Assembly: GCA_023935145.1 (NCBI GenBank)
Contig: CM043699.1
Location: forward strand, 126,389,536-126,453,535
DNA length: 64,000 nt
Source of the DNA: Bretschneidera sinensis
Lineage: Eukaryota > Streptophyta > Magnoliopsida > Brassicales > Akaniaceae
Direction of reading: 5' to 3'
Every line of letters starts with the position of its first letter. Positions within the stretch are counted from its first letter, which is position 1. This document shows positions 32,683-43,245 of this stretch, piece after piece. The position numbers and the translations under genes are program-made. A model generated the notes under the pieces. It saw only the letters and a list, made by a program, of their open reading frames with translations. It was not told the origin of the DNA and did not search any database.

Positions 32683-34091
32683 TATTGTGAGTTTTAAATT
32701 ACTCGCAAGCGCACGAGTCGTTTGCAATATAGTGTTGTGTAAGTGTGAGATCAAATCCACATGGAATTGAGTTGTGAAAAAATATTTTTATCTAAACTAA
32801 CCCTATTTTAACCTAGTTCCGAATTGTGAATTATATTGTGCAAAGAAATATAAACTTAAACTAAATTGGTTTAAAGCAAATGATAAAAATACTAAGGTTT
32901 CTGAATCCACCCCACCAAAGTAAAGTATATATTTTCATGTTATATATAAAAATAATCTATCAAATCATTCCATGAATCCACCATTACACAAATCACAGAA
33001 AATACCCAAACTAAACCAAAACCATCCAATGTATTCGTTTAAAAATCACAATGGATATCCAATTTAATTTGAATGATTCGCTGTATCTGGCAGATAAAAC
33101 ACAAGGAATATCTAATTGAACAATTTAAAAGCAATCAATCATAAGATTTTACTCAAATAATTGAACAGAACATTTATACTAAAAATATCAGAATTGTATG
33201 AACAAATCTGAAAATATTATGCCAAACAATGGTGAGGCTTCATCTTCAACCTTAGATGAAGATTTTAGCCTCTCATAATTATGAAACTAAAGTTCACAAT
33301 AAAAGTTCTAAACATTAAACTTTAAAACTAAAAAAAATAAATTAAAACTGACTATACATTGGGAGAAATTCCACTCGCTGTTGTGTGACGCTTCCCTCCT
33401 TGGTAGCAAAGCCTTCGAGATCCACCAGAATACTAGCAGAAGTCTTCCAGATTGCACACTCATTGCTTCAGTGTGGTGGGGCTTTTATAGGGAAACTCAC
33501 GAGTGCAATGTATTTCAAATTTGATATAGGATACTGCCTGAGTGTGCTCGATCATAGTCTTGTGCGCTCGAGCGCAGCATGATGTACTGCCTGACCTTTG
33601 TCTGTTAAAACTGCCATAACTTTCTCTAGAAAAATCATTTTTGCGAGCCATAAAATTCTTCAGAAAATAGACATCCGGATATTTCCAAGCATATATGGCT
33701 CATCTCTTGGTTCTTCCTGAATCATTACAGTTTTAATCCTCAAAAATCACTTCTGTCATGCTGAAATCACACACAGCCTGGCCTTTGTCTACTAAAACTT
33801 CCATAACTTTCTCTAGAAAAATCATGTTTATGAGCCGTAAAATTTCCCAGAAAATAGACATCCGGATCTTTCAAGAATATATGGTTCATCTCCTAGTTCT
33901 TCCTGAATCAATACAGTTTAATCCACAAAAATGACTGATCTGTATGAAAAATTCTGGCAATTTAGTGAAACTCCTTTCCAAGTGCTTATAAACTTTTAAA
34001 ACAAAAAAAAAAAAACAACTCAAAGTAATAAATTCCTAAGCTAACAAATGTAAATTAAGGGGCTAAAATATGCAATATTTGGCACTCATCA
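32683..34091 (-). repeat. 3' LTR of B1
   Basis: Plus strand TATTGTGAGTTTTAAATT to TTTGGCACTCATCA. TATA (reverse) TTTTATAG at 33483-33490; GC block GTGCGCTCGAGCGCAG at about 33562-33577 contains the palindrome GCGCTCGAGCGC. Beyond it the shared U3 module occurs twice in tandem (units start near 33590 and 33778, period about 188 bp). Confidence 0.92.
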
Positions 34092-35470
34092 AATACCCCC
34101 AAACTTACATTTTGCTAGTCCCTTAGCAAAACAAAATAAAAAAAAACTAAATGAAAAACAAAGAACACAAAGATAACTCCATCATTCATGGTGTCCAAAA
34201 ATTTAAGTATCACACAAAACCATGATATTCATTAATGAACAAGCTTAAAAGTATAACCCATCTTTAGAATGAGTAGGAAATTTAAAACCTAATTACTTAC
34301 AAGAGGCAGGCTAAGACATCACAAGCTTGAATCAGTGTAAAGTGAATTAACACTTTAATGTACAATGTCTCCATGTCTCAAGATTCACAGAATTTCTCAT
34401 CAGAATGAACAATGATAGCATAATTTTATTTTATTTTTTTCTTTTATTATAAGGCTCTGCTATGTTTAGTTCCCTTAAGCTTTTTAATTGACCCATGTAG
34501 CGAGTGTTGAGTCAATGACTCCCAAACCAGATAGTTTTAGGGCATTAGGTGTAAAGACACCCCTAATGACTTACTAACTCGAGTAAAAAATGCTACAAAA
34601 CTAAACTGGCCTTAATACTACCAAGCAAACTTCCCACCTTTTGAAGTGAACACTCACTGCTTACTGAGGTAAGAGGTCCAATTACTTAGCGAAAAGTTTC
34701 TTAATGATCATTATGAATAAAATTCCCACCTTTTGACGTGAACACTCACTTCTTATTGAGACAAGAGGTCCAGTTACTCAGTGGAAAGTTTCTTGATGAT
34801 CATTAAATTTTTTTTTGTTTTTTATATATGTTTTTTTATGACTAAGTGTTTATCCAACAAGTCATCTAGTTTCAGTTAAGTCATGGAAACATGCACATTA
34901 AAATCACATGTCATACCTCACACAATTATGTACTAATGTGCTCGTGTTAGATTAGATCAAACATATGAATTCTTAAATGCCTAAAGTAAGTAACAAAGTT
35001 TTAAAACTCTATCATCAAATCATGTGTTCACGATTTTAAACTCACTAATGACATCACATCACAATATTTGTTTAGATTAACCAAAATTTCAAAATAACAT
35101 GAGCACACATTCATCTTCTTTTTTTTTTTTTAAACGAAGAAAAAAAAACAACAACAACAAATTAGGACAAAGTGTGTGTAATGTGTCTCCCATACCCCTA
35201 AAATTAAATTACACATTGTCCCCAATGTGTGAATAATATGGAAAGAGTTAACCTGGGAGATGGAGAACTAGCTGGACTAGCATAGCTCATAGCATACCCC
35301 CAAACTTGAACTGAAGTACGCATTGTCCCTGAAAAATAAAGACTGGAAAACAAAAGAAACGCTAGAAATAAACAATAACAAGAAATATGTAAAATAATAA
35401 ACAAACATAAAGGATATACTGTGGGGTGCCTCCCATGAGAGCTAAGTTTAACGTCTTCAGCCAAACCCAT
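34092..35470 (-). other. B1 post-pol non-coding region
   Basis: Begins with the reverse polypurine tract ATACCCCCAAACTT. Aligns with the interiors of C and E in reverse. Contains the hairpin at 35211-35230 (stem ACACATTG/CAATGTGT), a second ATACCCCCAAACTT near 35296, and the GGGTGCCTCCCAT hairpin near 35428. A direct repeat of about 95 bp around CACCTTTTGACGTGAACACTC occurs at about 34635-34800. Confidence 0.8.
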
Positions 35471-35964
35471 CATTAGTAATTGTGCCCAGCTAAGAGCTCC
35501 ACCATCTGATCAATAAATGGGAGTAGAAAATGATCATTCTTTGTGGCAGCATTCAACTTATGGTAGTCTAAACATACTCTCCATCCTGATTGAACACAAG
35601 TTGACACCAACTCGTCATCCTTATGCTTCACTACCATCAATCCAGCCCGCTTGAGCACAACATAAATTGGGCTCACCCACTTGCTATCAAAGATTGGATA
35701 AATGATCCCTGCATCCAACAACTTTATCACTTCAGTGCTCACAACCTTTTGCATAACTGGGTGGAGCCTTCTCTGTGGCTCCCTCGATGACTTGGCATTC
35801 TCCTTCAAATGTATCTTGTACATTACCACTGAGGGGCTGATCTCTTTGATATCCTCAATAGTCCAACCAATAACTTCCTTGCTCTCCTAAAATGTCCAAT
35901 AATTGCTCTTTTTAAGCATCAACCAAATCTGAAGCTATAATCACAGGCAAAGAATCTGCTGGAC
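35471..35964 (-). pseudogene. B1 linker and truncated reverse transcriptase
   Basis: 35473-35829 reads MYKIHLKENAKSSREPQRRL, then the RT N-terminus (LLDAGIIYPIFDSKWVSPI, GWRVCLDYHKLNAATKNDHF, LLPFIDQMVELLAGH), where it stops and joins directly to the post-pol region. The palm with YxDD, RNase H and integrase are all absent. B2 has the identical breakpoint (after the codons for PFIDQMVE-like residues). Confidence 0.85.
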
Positions 35965-36891
35965 CTAGGAACTTATACTTAAGATTGTCTGGTAAAGGCT
36001 TAAGTTCCTTGTGGGGGGGGGGGGGGGAGGGGGCTCAGGTGCTGCAGTCTCCTCTATCTCACTGCTCTCCCAAGGAGCAGACTCCAAAATAGCATTCACT
36101 TGCTTAAGTAACTTATCCAAATCCAAATCCTCTCCAAACTGAGTAAAGCATGCCTCCAGAATGTCCTCAGACTCCCCTCTTTTCTTGGGCATTTGTAATC
36201 TCTCAAGGTAAGGTTCTTTTGGTACAAATGACCTAGGGAGATCTTTAATAATAGGTGTGGTTGTAGATGGCTCAGTATCTCTCTTCTCATTGTTGCCACA
36301 TTCTTGTCCTTGCTGCATAGCAGGGTTCTCTTCTACTTTATTGTCCACTTGTCTCCCAGACTTCAATGTGACAATTGATTTCACTTGTTCCTCCCCGTGC
36401 ATAGGAGTTGATGAATTTCCAACCATAAATTGTCCCTTCGGGTTGGGCACGGGCTGACTGGAGAACTTTCCCTTCTCTCTTTCACCCAAGTGACTTGCGA
36501 TTTGACCTATTTAACTCTATAGCTTGGCAATTGCTTGGGTGTGTACTATTGTTGCACTCCTCACTTCGTTGATGGATTGGCTGGTCATCTTCATGAACTC
36601 CTTGAGGGTGTTCTCTAAAGACTGTGAAACTAGCGCTGACACTTGAGTGGGAGCTTGGTAAGCCGGTGATGGTGCTGGATGGGCTGAGCGACAATGACTT
36701 GAAATTCGTGGAGGAAATCCGAGAGGGTGTTGATTATGAGCATGATGAGGGGCTCCTCCCTGATTCATCGATTGGTTCTGCTTCTATGAAAAATCAGGGT
36801 GGTTCCGCCACCCTGGATTGTAAGTCTCGGAGTAAGATCCATTCGACTGCCTCCGATAGTTATTGAAAGTGTTCACTTGTTCAATGGGATA
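35965..36891 (-). pseudogene. B1 gag, C-terminal part, with a G15 run
   Basis: Reads EQVNTFNNYRRQSNGSYSET, YNPGWRNHPDFS, a proline/tyrosine-rich spacer (PAPSPAYQAPTQVSALVSQS), LENTLKEFMKMTSQSINEVR, then RFPKEPYLERLQMPKKRG and EDLDLDKLLKQVNAILESAP. No protease motif lies between this and the RT leader. A run of 15 G (36013-36027 on the plus strand) encodes prolines (PPPPPPP) and shifts the frame out of the linker. B2 is inserted at 36892. Confidence 0.8.
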
Positions 36892-38282
36892 TGTTGTGAG
36901 TTTTAAATTATTCGCAAGCACACGAGTCGTTTGCAGTATAGCGTTGTGCAAGTGCGAGGTCGAATCCACAGGGAATTTCGTTGTGAAAATATAAATTTAT
37001 CTAAACTAATCTTATCTTAACCTAGTTCCGAGTTTTGTATTATATGTTGCAAAATAAAAGCTAAACTAAATTGATTTTAAAAACTAATAATAAAAACACT
37101 AAGGTTTCTGAATCAACCCCGCCAAAGTTAAGCATATATCTCAATGTTCTAAAGATAGCCTATCAAAAAATTTCATGAATCCAACTATAAGACAAAAAAC
37201 AAAGAATATCCCAGCTAAACCAAAAGCATCCAATGTATCCGCTCTCAACAAATCACAAAGGAAATCTAATTTAATCGAAAAGCATTCAATGTATCCATCA
37301 GATGAAACACAAGGAATATCCAACAGACAATTTAAACTCAATCAATTATAAGATTAACTCAAATAATTGACGAAACATTTATACTAAAAATTGTCAGATT
37401 TGTACAAGCAAATCTGAACTACTATGCCAAACAACGGCGGGGCTTCATCTTCAACCTTAGTTGAAGAGTCTAGCCACTCATAACTATGAAACTACAATTC
37501 ATAATAAAAGTGCTAAACATTTAAACTAAAACAACTAAATGTAAAGAAATAAATAAATAACTTTACATGGGAGAAATTCCACTCGCTGACGGGCGGCACT
37601 TCCCCTCGTGGTGACAAAGCCTTCGAGATCCACCAGAATGCTAGCAGACATCCACCGATAAACACCAAAGTGGCTCAGGAATTGTACATTAAAGATGAAG
37701 TGAAGAAGGGCTTATATAGGAAAATTTCACAAGTGCAATATGCTTCCACTCCGAAGTGGGATACTGCAGATTCCAGTTTTTGCTCTTTGACCTTTGTCTA
37801 CTAAAACTGCCATAACTTTCTCTAGAAAAATCATTTTATTGATCCGTAAAATTCCCTAGAAAATAGACATCGGGATATTTCCAAGAATATATGGCTCATC
37901 TTGTGGTTCTTCCTGAATCAATACAGTTAAATCCTCAAAAATGGATGATCTGTCATGCTGAAATCATGCATAGCCTGAACTTTGTCTACTAAAACTGCCA
38001 TAACTTTCTCTAAAAAAATCATTTTATTGATCCGTAAAATTTCTCAGAAAATAGACATCCGGATCTTTCCAAGCATATATGGCTCATCTTTTGGTTCTTC
38101 CTAAATCAATACAGTTTAATCCTCAAAAATGGCTGATCTGCACGAGCAATTCTAGCAATTTAGTGAAACTTCTTTCCAAGCTTGTAAACCTGTAAAACAA
38201 CGAAAACAACTCAAAGTAACAAATTCCTAAGCTAACAAATGTAAATTAAAGGTTCAAAATATGCAATATTTGGCACTCATCA
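36892..38282 (-). repeat. 3' LTR of B2
   Basis: Plus strand TGTTGTGAGTTTTAAATT to TTGGCACTCATCA. TATA (reverse) TTATATAG near 37712-37719. Two tandem copies of the shared module (starts near 37787 and 37974). The GCGCTCGAGCGC block of B1 is missing here. Confidence 0.92.
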
Positions 38283-39540
38283 AATACCCCCAAACTTACA
38301 ATTTGCTAGTCCCTTAGCAAAACAAAATAATAAAAAAAAAAACCTAAATGAAAAACAAAGAACATAAAGATAAGTTCATCACTCATGGCATCCAAAAATT
38401 TAAGGAGCACACATCACCATGATATTCATTCATGAGCAAGCTTAAAAAGATAAACCCATCTTCACAATGAATAGAAAAGTTGAAATCTAATTACTTACAA
38501 AAGGCAGGTTAAGGCATCACAAGTCTGACACTGTGTAAAGTGAATTAGCATATAGAAATGAAGCTTCCAGGTGACTCCAATGTGTAAGGTCTCCATGTCT
38601 CAAGATTCACCGAATTTTCCATCAAAATGAATAAAAAGGCATAGTTTTTTATTTTAATTTTTATAAGGCACGACTATGTCTAGTTCCCTTAAGCTTTCTA
38701 ATTGACCCATGTAGCAAGTGTTAAGTCAATGACTCCCAAACCAGATGGTTTAAGGGTATTAGGTGTAAAGACACCCCTAAGGACTTACTAACTCGAGTCA
38801 AAAAGGCTACGAAATTAAACCAGCCTTAATACTACCAAGCAAAATTCCACCTTTTGACGTGAACACTCACTGCTTACTGAGGCAAGTGGTCCAGTTACTC
38901 AGTAGAAAGTTTATTTATGATAATAATTTTTTTTTATGCTTTTCTATGCCCAAGAGTTCATCCAACAAGTCATCTAGTTTCAGTTAAGATAAGGAAAAAT
39001 ACACATTAAAATCACATGTCATACCTCACATAATTTGTGCTAATGTGCTCGTGTTAGATTATGTCAAACATGTGAATTATCAAATGCCTAAGGTAAGTAA
39101 CTAAATTTTAAAATTTATCACCAGATCATGTGTTCAAAATGTTAAGCTCACCAATGACTTCCCATCACAGAAATTGTTTAGATCATCCAAAATTTCACGA
39201 TAACATGAGCATGCATTTATCTCTATGACGAAAAGACAACAAATTAGGACAAAGTGTGTGATGTGTCTCCCATACCCCCAAACTTAAATTACACGTTGAG
39301 CCCAATGTGTGACTAATATGGAATGAGCTGACCTGAGATATGGAGAACTAGCTGGACTGGTATGGCTCATAGCATACCCCCAAACTTGAACCGAAGTACG
39401 CATTATCCCTGAAAAATAAAAAAAACTGGAAAACAAAAAATATTGGAAACAAACATTAATCATAAAAATGCGAAATAATAAATAAACAGAAAAGATAAGC
39501 TGTGGGGTGCCTCCCATGAGCGCTAAGTTTAACGTCTTCA
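38283..39540 (-). other. B2 post-pol non-coding region
   Basis: Starts with reverse polypurine tract AATACCCCCAAACTT. Same order of landmarks as in B1: second ATACCCCCAAACTT tracts near 39275 and 39374, a hairpin near 39292-39311 with one mismatched pair, and GGGGTGCCTCCCATGAG near 39504. Confidence 0.8.
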
Positions 39541-40194
39541 GCTAGACCCAACATTAGTAAACATGCCCAACTAAGTGCTCCACCATCTGATCAATAAATG
39601 GGAATGAAAATGATCAGGCCTAGTGGCAGCATTCAACTTACAGTAGTCTATACTCACTCTCCCTCCTGACTGAACACGAGTTGGCACCAACTCGTCGTCC
39701 TCATTCTTCACTACCGTTAATTCAACATATTTGGGCATGACTTGAATCAGGCTCACCCACTTGCTATCAGAGATGGGATAAATGATCCCTGCCTCTAACA
39801 GCTTAATATCTTCTGCCCTCACAACCTCTTGCATAGCAAGGTTGAGCCTTCTTTGTGGCTCCCTCGATGGCTTAGCATTCTCCTCCAACTGTATCGTGTG
39901 TATTACCAATGAGGGGTTGATTCCCTTGACATCCTCAATAGTCCAGCCTATAGCTTCCTTATGCTCTCTTAAGACGTCCAATAATTTCTCCTCTGGAGCA
40001 TGACCCAAATCTAACGCTATAATTATAGGCAAAGAATCTGCTGGACCTAGGAACTTATACTTAAGATTGTCCGATAAAGGCTTAAGTTCCTTCTTGGGGG
40101 GTTCAGGTGTTGTGGTTTCCTCTGTCTCACTGATCTTTAGAGGAGCAGACTCCAAAGTAGCATTTGCTTGCTCAAACAACTTATCTAAGCCCAA
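39541..40194 (-). pseudogene. B2 linker and truncated reverse transcriptase
   Basis: LFEQANATLESAPLKISETE, KKELKPLSDNLKYKFLGPAD, IGWTIEDVKGINPSLVIHTI, KPSREPQRRLNLAMQEVVRA, LEAGIIYPISDSKWVSLIQV, GGRVSIDYCKLNAATRPDHF. A frameshift near 39600 garbles the last residues, then the post-pol region follows. Shares B1's breakpoint. Frame shift against the gag frame at about 40190. Confidence 0.85.
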
Positions 40195-41030
40195 ATCCTC
40201 TTCAAAGTGAGCAAAGCATGCCTCCAGGGGATCCTCAAACTCCTCTCTTTCTTGGGCGCTTGTAATCTCTCAGGGTAAGGCGCTTTAGGTAAAAACGACC
40301 TAGGGAGATCCTTAATGATAGGTGTGGCTGTAGATGGCTCAGCATCTCTCTTTTCTTTGTTGCCACTTTCTTGCCCTTGTATAGGAGTTGATAAATTTCC
40401 CACCGCAAACTGTTCCTTTGGGTTAGGATCAGGTTGATTGGGGAACTTTCTTTCCTCTCCTTCACCCACGTAACTTGCGATTTGATCAATTTGACTTTCT
40501 AGCTTGGCAATCACTTGGGTGTTTTCTATGGTTGCACTCATCACTTCACTCATAGATTGGCTAGTTGTTTTCATGAAATCATTGAGAACGTCCTCCAATG
40601 ATTGTGAAACCGACACTGGCACTTGAATGGGAGCTTGATAAGCGGGTGATGGTGCTGGATAGGCATAACTTGGTATTGCTGGAGGAAATTCGGGAGGGTA
40701 TTGATTATAAGGGACTCCTCCCTGATTCATCAGTTGGTTCTGCTCCCATAAAAAATTAGAGTGGTTCCACCACCCTGGATTGTATGTTTCGGAGTAAGAT
40801 CCATTTGATTCCCAACAACAGTCATTGAAAGCATTCATTTGTTCCATGGGGTACTCGGCACAAGCCAGCATTGATGGACAATTCTGTGCTAGATGCATGG
40901 GACTAGCACAGATGGAACAGCTATCAACATTGAATGTGTTGATAGAATTGAGGGACGGGCCTGTCATTTTCATGTACTCCTTAATGGTGTCCTCTAAAGA
41001 CTGTGAAACCGGCACTGGATTCATCCACAT
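40185..41030 (-). pseudogene. B2 gag lacking its N-terminal domain
   Basis: Opens MWMNPVPVSQSLEDTIKEYM, goes straight to a good zinc knuckle (CSICASPMHLAQNC, near 40880-40925), then the standard B gag order (YNPGWWNHSNF, PAYQAPIQVPVSVSQSLEDV, ATIENTQVIAKLESQIDQIA). The capsid-type Gag domain seen in B1 at 42260-42720 is absent. The opening resembles a copy of the later PVSQSLED segment, as if a duplicated segment replaced the N-terminus. Confidence 0.8.
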
Positions 41031-41128
41031 AATTTTTTATTTTATTTTTTTTTAAACAACAAAAAAAAATAACTAACTAGTAGAAAAATAAAATCATTTT
41101 AGACCAAAAATTTTCACAAACCAAACAA

Positions 41129-41147
41129 TTCCCCGACAACAGCGCCA
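41129..41147 (-). other. Primer-binding site, tRNA-Asp type (B2)
   Basis: Minus strand TGGCGCTGTTGTCGGGGAA, six bases from the LTR start at 41154. Confidence 0.9.
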
Positions 41148-41153
41148 AAAACT

Positions 41154-41629
41154 TGTTGTGAGTTTTAAATTACTCGCAAGCGCATGAGTTGTTTGCAGTA
41201 TAGCGTTGTGCAAGTGCGAGGTCAAATCCACAGGGAATTTCGTTGTGAAAATATAAATTTATCTAAACAAATCTTATCTTAACCTAGTTCCAAGTTTTGT
41301 ATTATATGTTGCAAAATAAAAGCTAAACTAAATTGATTTTAAAAACTAATAATAAAAACACTAAGGTTTCTGAATCCACCCCGCCAAGTTAAGCATATAT
41401 CTCAATGTTCTAAAGATAGCCTATCAAAAAATTCCATGAATCCATCTATAAGACAAAAACAAAGAATATCCCAACTAAACCAAAAGCATCCAATGTATCC
41501 ACTCTCAACAAATCACAAAGGAAATCCAATTTAATCGAAAAGCATTCAATGTATCCATCAGATGAAACACAAGGAATATCCAACAGACAATTTAAACTCA
41601 ATCAATTATAAGATTAACTCAAATAATTG
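41154..41629 (-). repeat. 5' LTR of B2, truncated
   Basis: Matches the first 476 bp of the 3' LTR (36892 onward) almost perfectly, then stops at AACTCAAATAATTG. The TATA box and U3 are gone. Confidence 0.92.
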
Positions 41630-41795
41630 GTTCATCGATTGGTTCATCCAACGTATCCGCTCCCTGATTCATCGATTGGTTATGCTTCCATGAAAAATCA
41701 GGGTGGTTCCGTCACCCTGGATTGTAAGTCTCGGAGTAAGATCCATTCGACTGCCTCCGATAGTCATTGAAAGTGTTCACTTGTTCAATGGGATA
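41630..41795 (-). other. Patchwork junction and 136-bp duplicated B1 gag segment
   Basis: 41630-41659 mixes pieces of gag (TTCATCGATTGGTT) and LTR (ATCCAACGTATCCGCTC, compare about 41489). 41660-41795 repeats 36756-36891 at about 96-97% identity by eye. Far longer than a 5-bp target duplication. Confidence 0.8.
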
Positions 41796-42852
41796 CTCAG
41801 CAAAAGCCGGTGTAGATGGACAATTTTGTGCTAAATGCATAGGACTAGCACAGATAGAATAGCTATCAACATTGAATGTGTTGGTAGCATTGATGGAATG
41901 GCCCACAGTGAGAACGTCAATCTTCTTAGTGAGAGCATCAATCTTTATCCTCAAATCAGTCTCCTTCTTAATCTCATAGATGCCTCCTTTCTTAGGAGCA
42001 CAAATGGACTTGTCCTAACAGCTTGAAAAATCCCACTATTGCGAGTTATCGAACAACTTGTCAAATGCCTTGTATGCTTCCTCCCCCGTCAAACTTAAGA
42101 ATGCCCCTCCCATTCATAGACTCGATCATGCTACGGTTGGGTTGAGTTAACCCTTGGTAGAAGAACTGAACGAGTCTCCACTTCTCATATCCATGTGGAG
42201 GGCATCTGATCAGTAACTCTTTGAAGCGCTCCCAGCTCTCCGAAAACTTCTTATCCTTATCCTAAGTGAAAGAACTAATCTCTTTTCGGCACTCATTCAC
42301 TCTAGACATTAGGAAAAACTTGTTATAAAATTTACTCATCAGATTTTCCCAAGATGTAATAGACCCGGGTGTGTTGGAATCCAACCATGTCTTAGCTCTA
42401 TCGTGAAGAGAAAAAGGGAAAAGTGGAAGATGGACTGACTCCTCAGAGAAGTTCTGGAACTTGAATGTGGCACAAATATCTTTGAACTTCTTCACATGAC
42501 TATAAGGATTTTCAGGATCTAAGCCATGAAATGAGGGTAAGAGTTGGATGATATATGGCTTTAAATCAAAATGGGTGGCATTGGTTGGTGGCAACACTAT
42601 GCAAGAAGATGAGTTAGTCGCAATGGGTGCGAACAAATCCCTAAAGGATGTAGTGGAGTCCACGTTCCAAGCTCTAGGTTGCTCTATATGCTCCGGTTGA
42701 TTTGCATTCCTAAAATTTTCTCCAATCTCAATTGTTTCTCTTTCAATAAGGTCTCTCTTTTGTCTCCTAAGAGTTCTTTCTAAGTCGAGATCTAAAGGTA
42801 TCAATTCTAAATTCAGGGATCTCCGACCAAGCATACACCAAACAGAAAACAA
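41796..42852 (-). pseudogene. B1 gag, N-terminal part
   Basis: Start codon for MFSVWCMLGRRSLNLELIPL; the likely true start may be MLGRRSLN. Gag domain: FDLKPYIIQLLPSFHGLDPE, HVKKFKDICATFKFQNFSEE, LHDRAKTWLDSNTPGSITSW, FLMSRVNECRKEISSF. It continues after a stop at about 42262 to a zinc knuckle YSICASPMHLAQNC near 41830-41870 whose first Cys is Tyr. Several stops between 42000 and 42260. Confidence 0.82.
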
Positions 42853-43124
42853 TGAAATAAACTAACTAGCAGAAACAATAGAATAAAATAAAATAAATGC
42901 AAAAACAGCAAACCCAATACTCACAAAATGGGCCAACAAAAATTGGCAAATTTTTATTACTTATTTTTTTTATGTATTTTTTATTTTTTATAGGCAATTG
43001 CAAATAGAAACAAATAAACAAAAAGAAAATTGCAAAAAGAAAAATAAAACAAAAATGCTAACTAAACTAGTAGAAAAATAAAATCAATTCAGAAAAAAAA
43101 ATTTAATTTTCACAAACCAAACAA
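42853..43124 (-). other. B1 leader between primer site and gag
   Basis: A-rich stretch on the plus strand with repeated AATAAAAT units and no recognisable coding sequence. It forms the 5' untranslated leader of B1. Confidence 0.6.
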
Positions 43125-43143
43125 CTCTCCAGCAACGGCGCCA
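43125..43143 (-). other. Primer-binding site, tRNA-Asp type (B1)
   Basis: Minus strand TGGCGCCGTTGCTGGAGAG; the first 12 bases are the exact tRNA-Asp complement. Confidence 0.9.
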
Positions 43144-43149
43144 AAAACT

Positions 43150-43245
43150 TGTTGTGAGTTTTAATTACTCGCAAACGTATAAGTCGTTTGCAATATAGTA
43201 TTGTACAAGTGCAAGGTTGAATTCACAGGGAATTTTATTGTGAAT
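43150..43245 (-). repeat. 5' LTR of B1, end next to the primer site
   Basis: TGTTGTGAGTTTTAATTACTC to GTGAAT, then interrupted by D2. The last five bases TGAAT are the left target duplication of D2. Confidence 0.92.

Larger units (their letters stand above)
36892..41629 (-). mobile_element. Element B2: B-family copy nested in B1 gag, 5' LTR truncated
   Basis: 3' LTR 36892-38282 (1391 bp), interior 38283-41128, primer site, and only 476 bp of the 5' LTR (41154-41629). Its left end joins B1 gag cleanly at GGGATA. The right end is not a simple insertion: the LTR breaks off, followed by 30 bp of patchwork and a 136-bp repeat of the B1 gag sequence found on the left side. It lacks protease, most of RT, RNase H and integrase, like B1, and also the N-terminal half of Gag. 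Confidence 0.88.
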
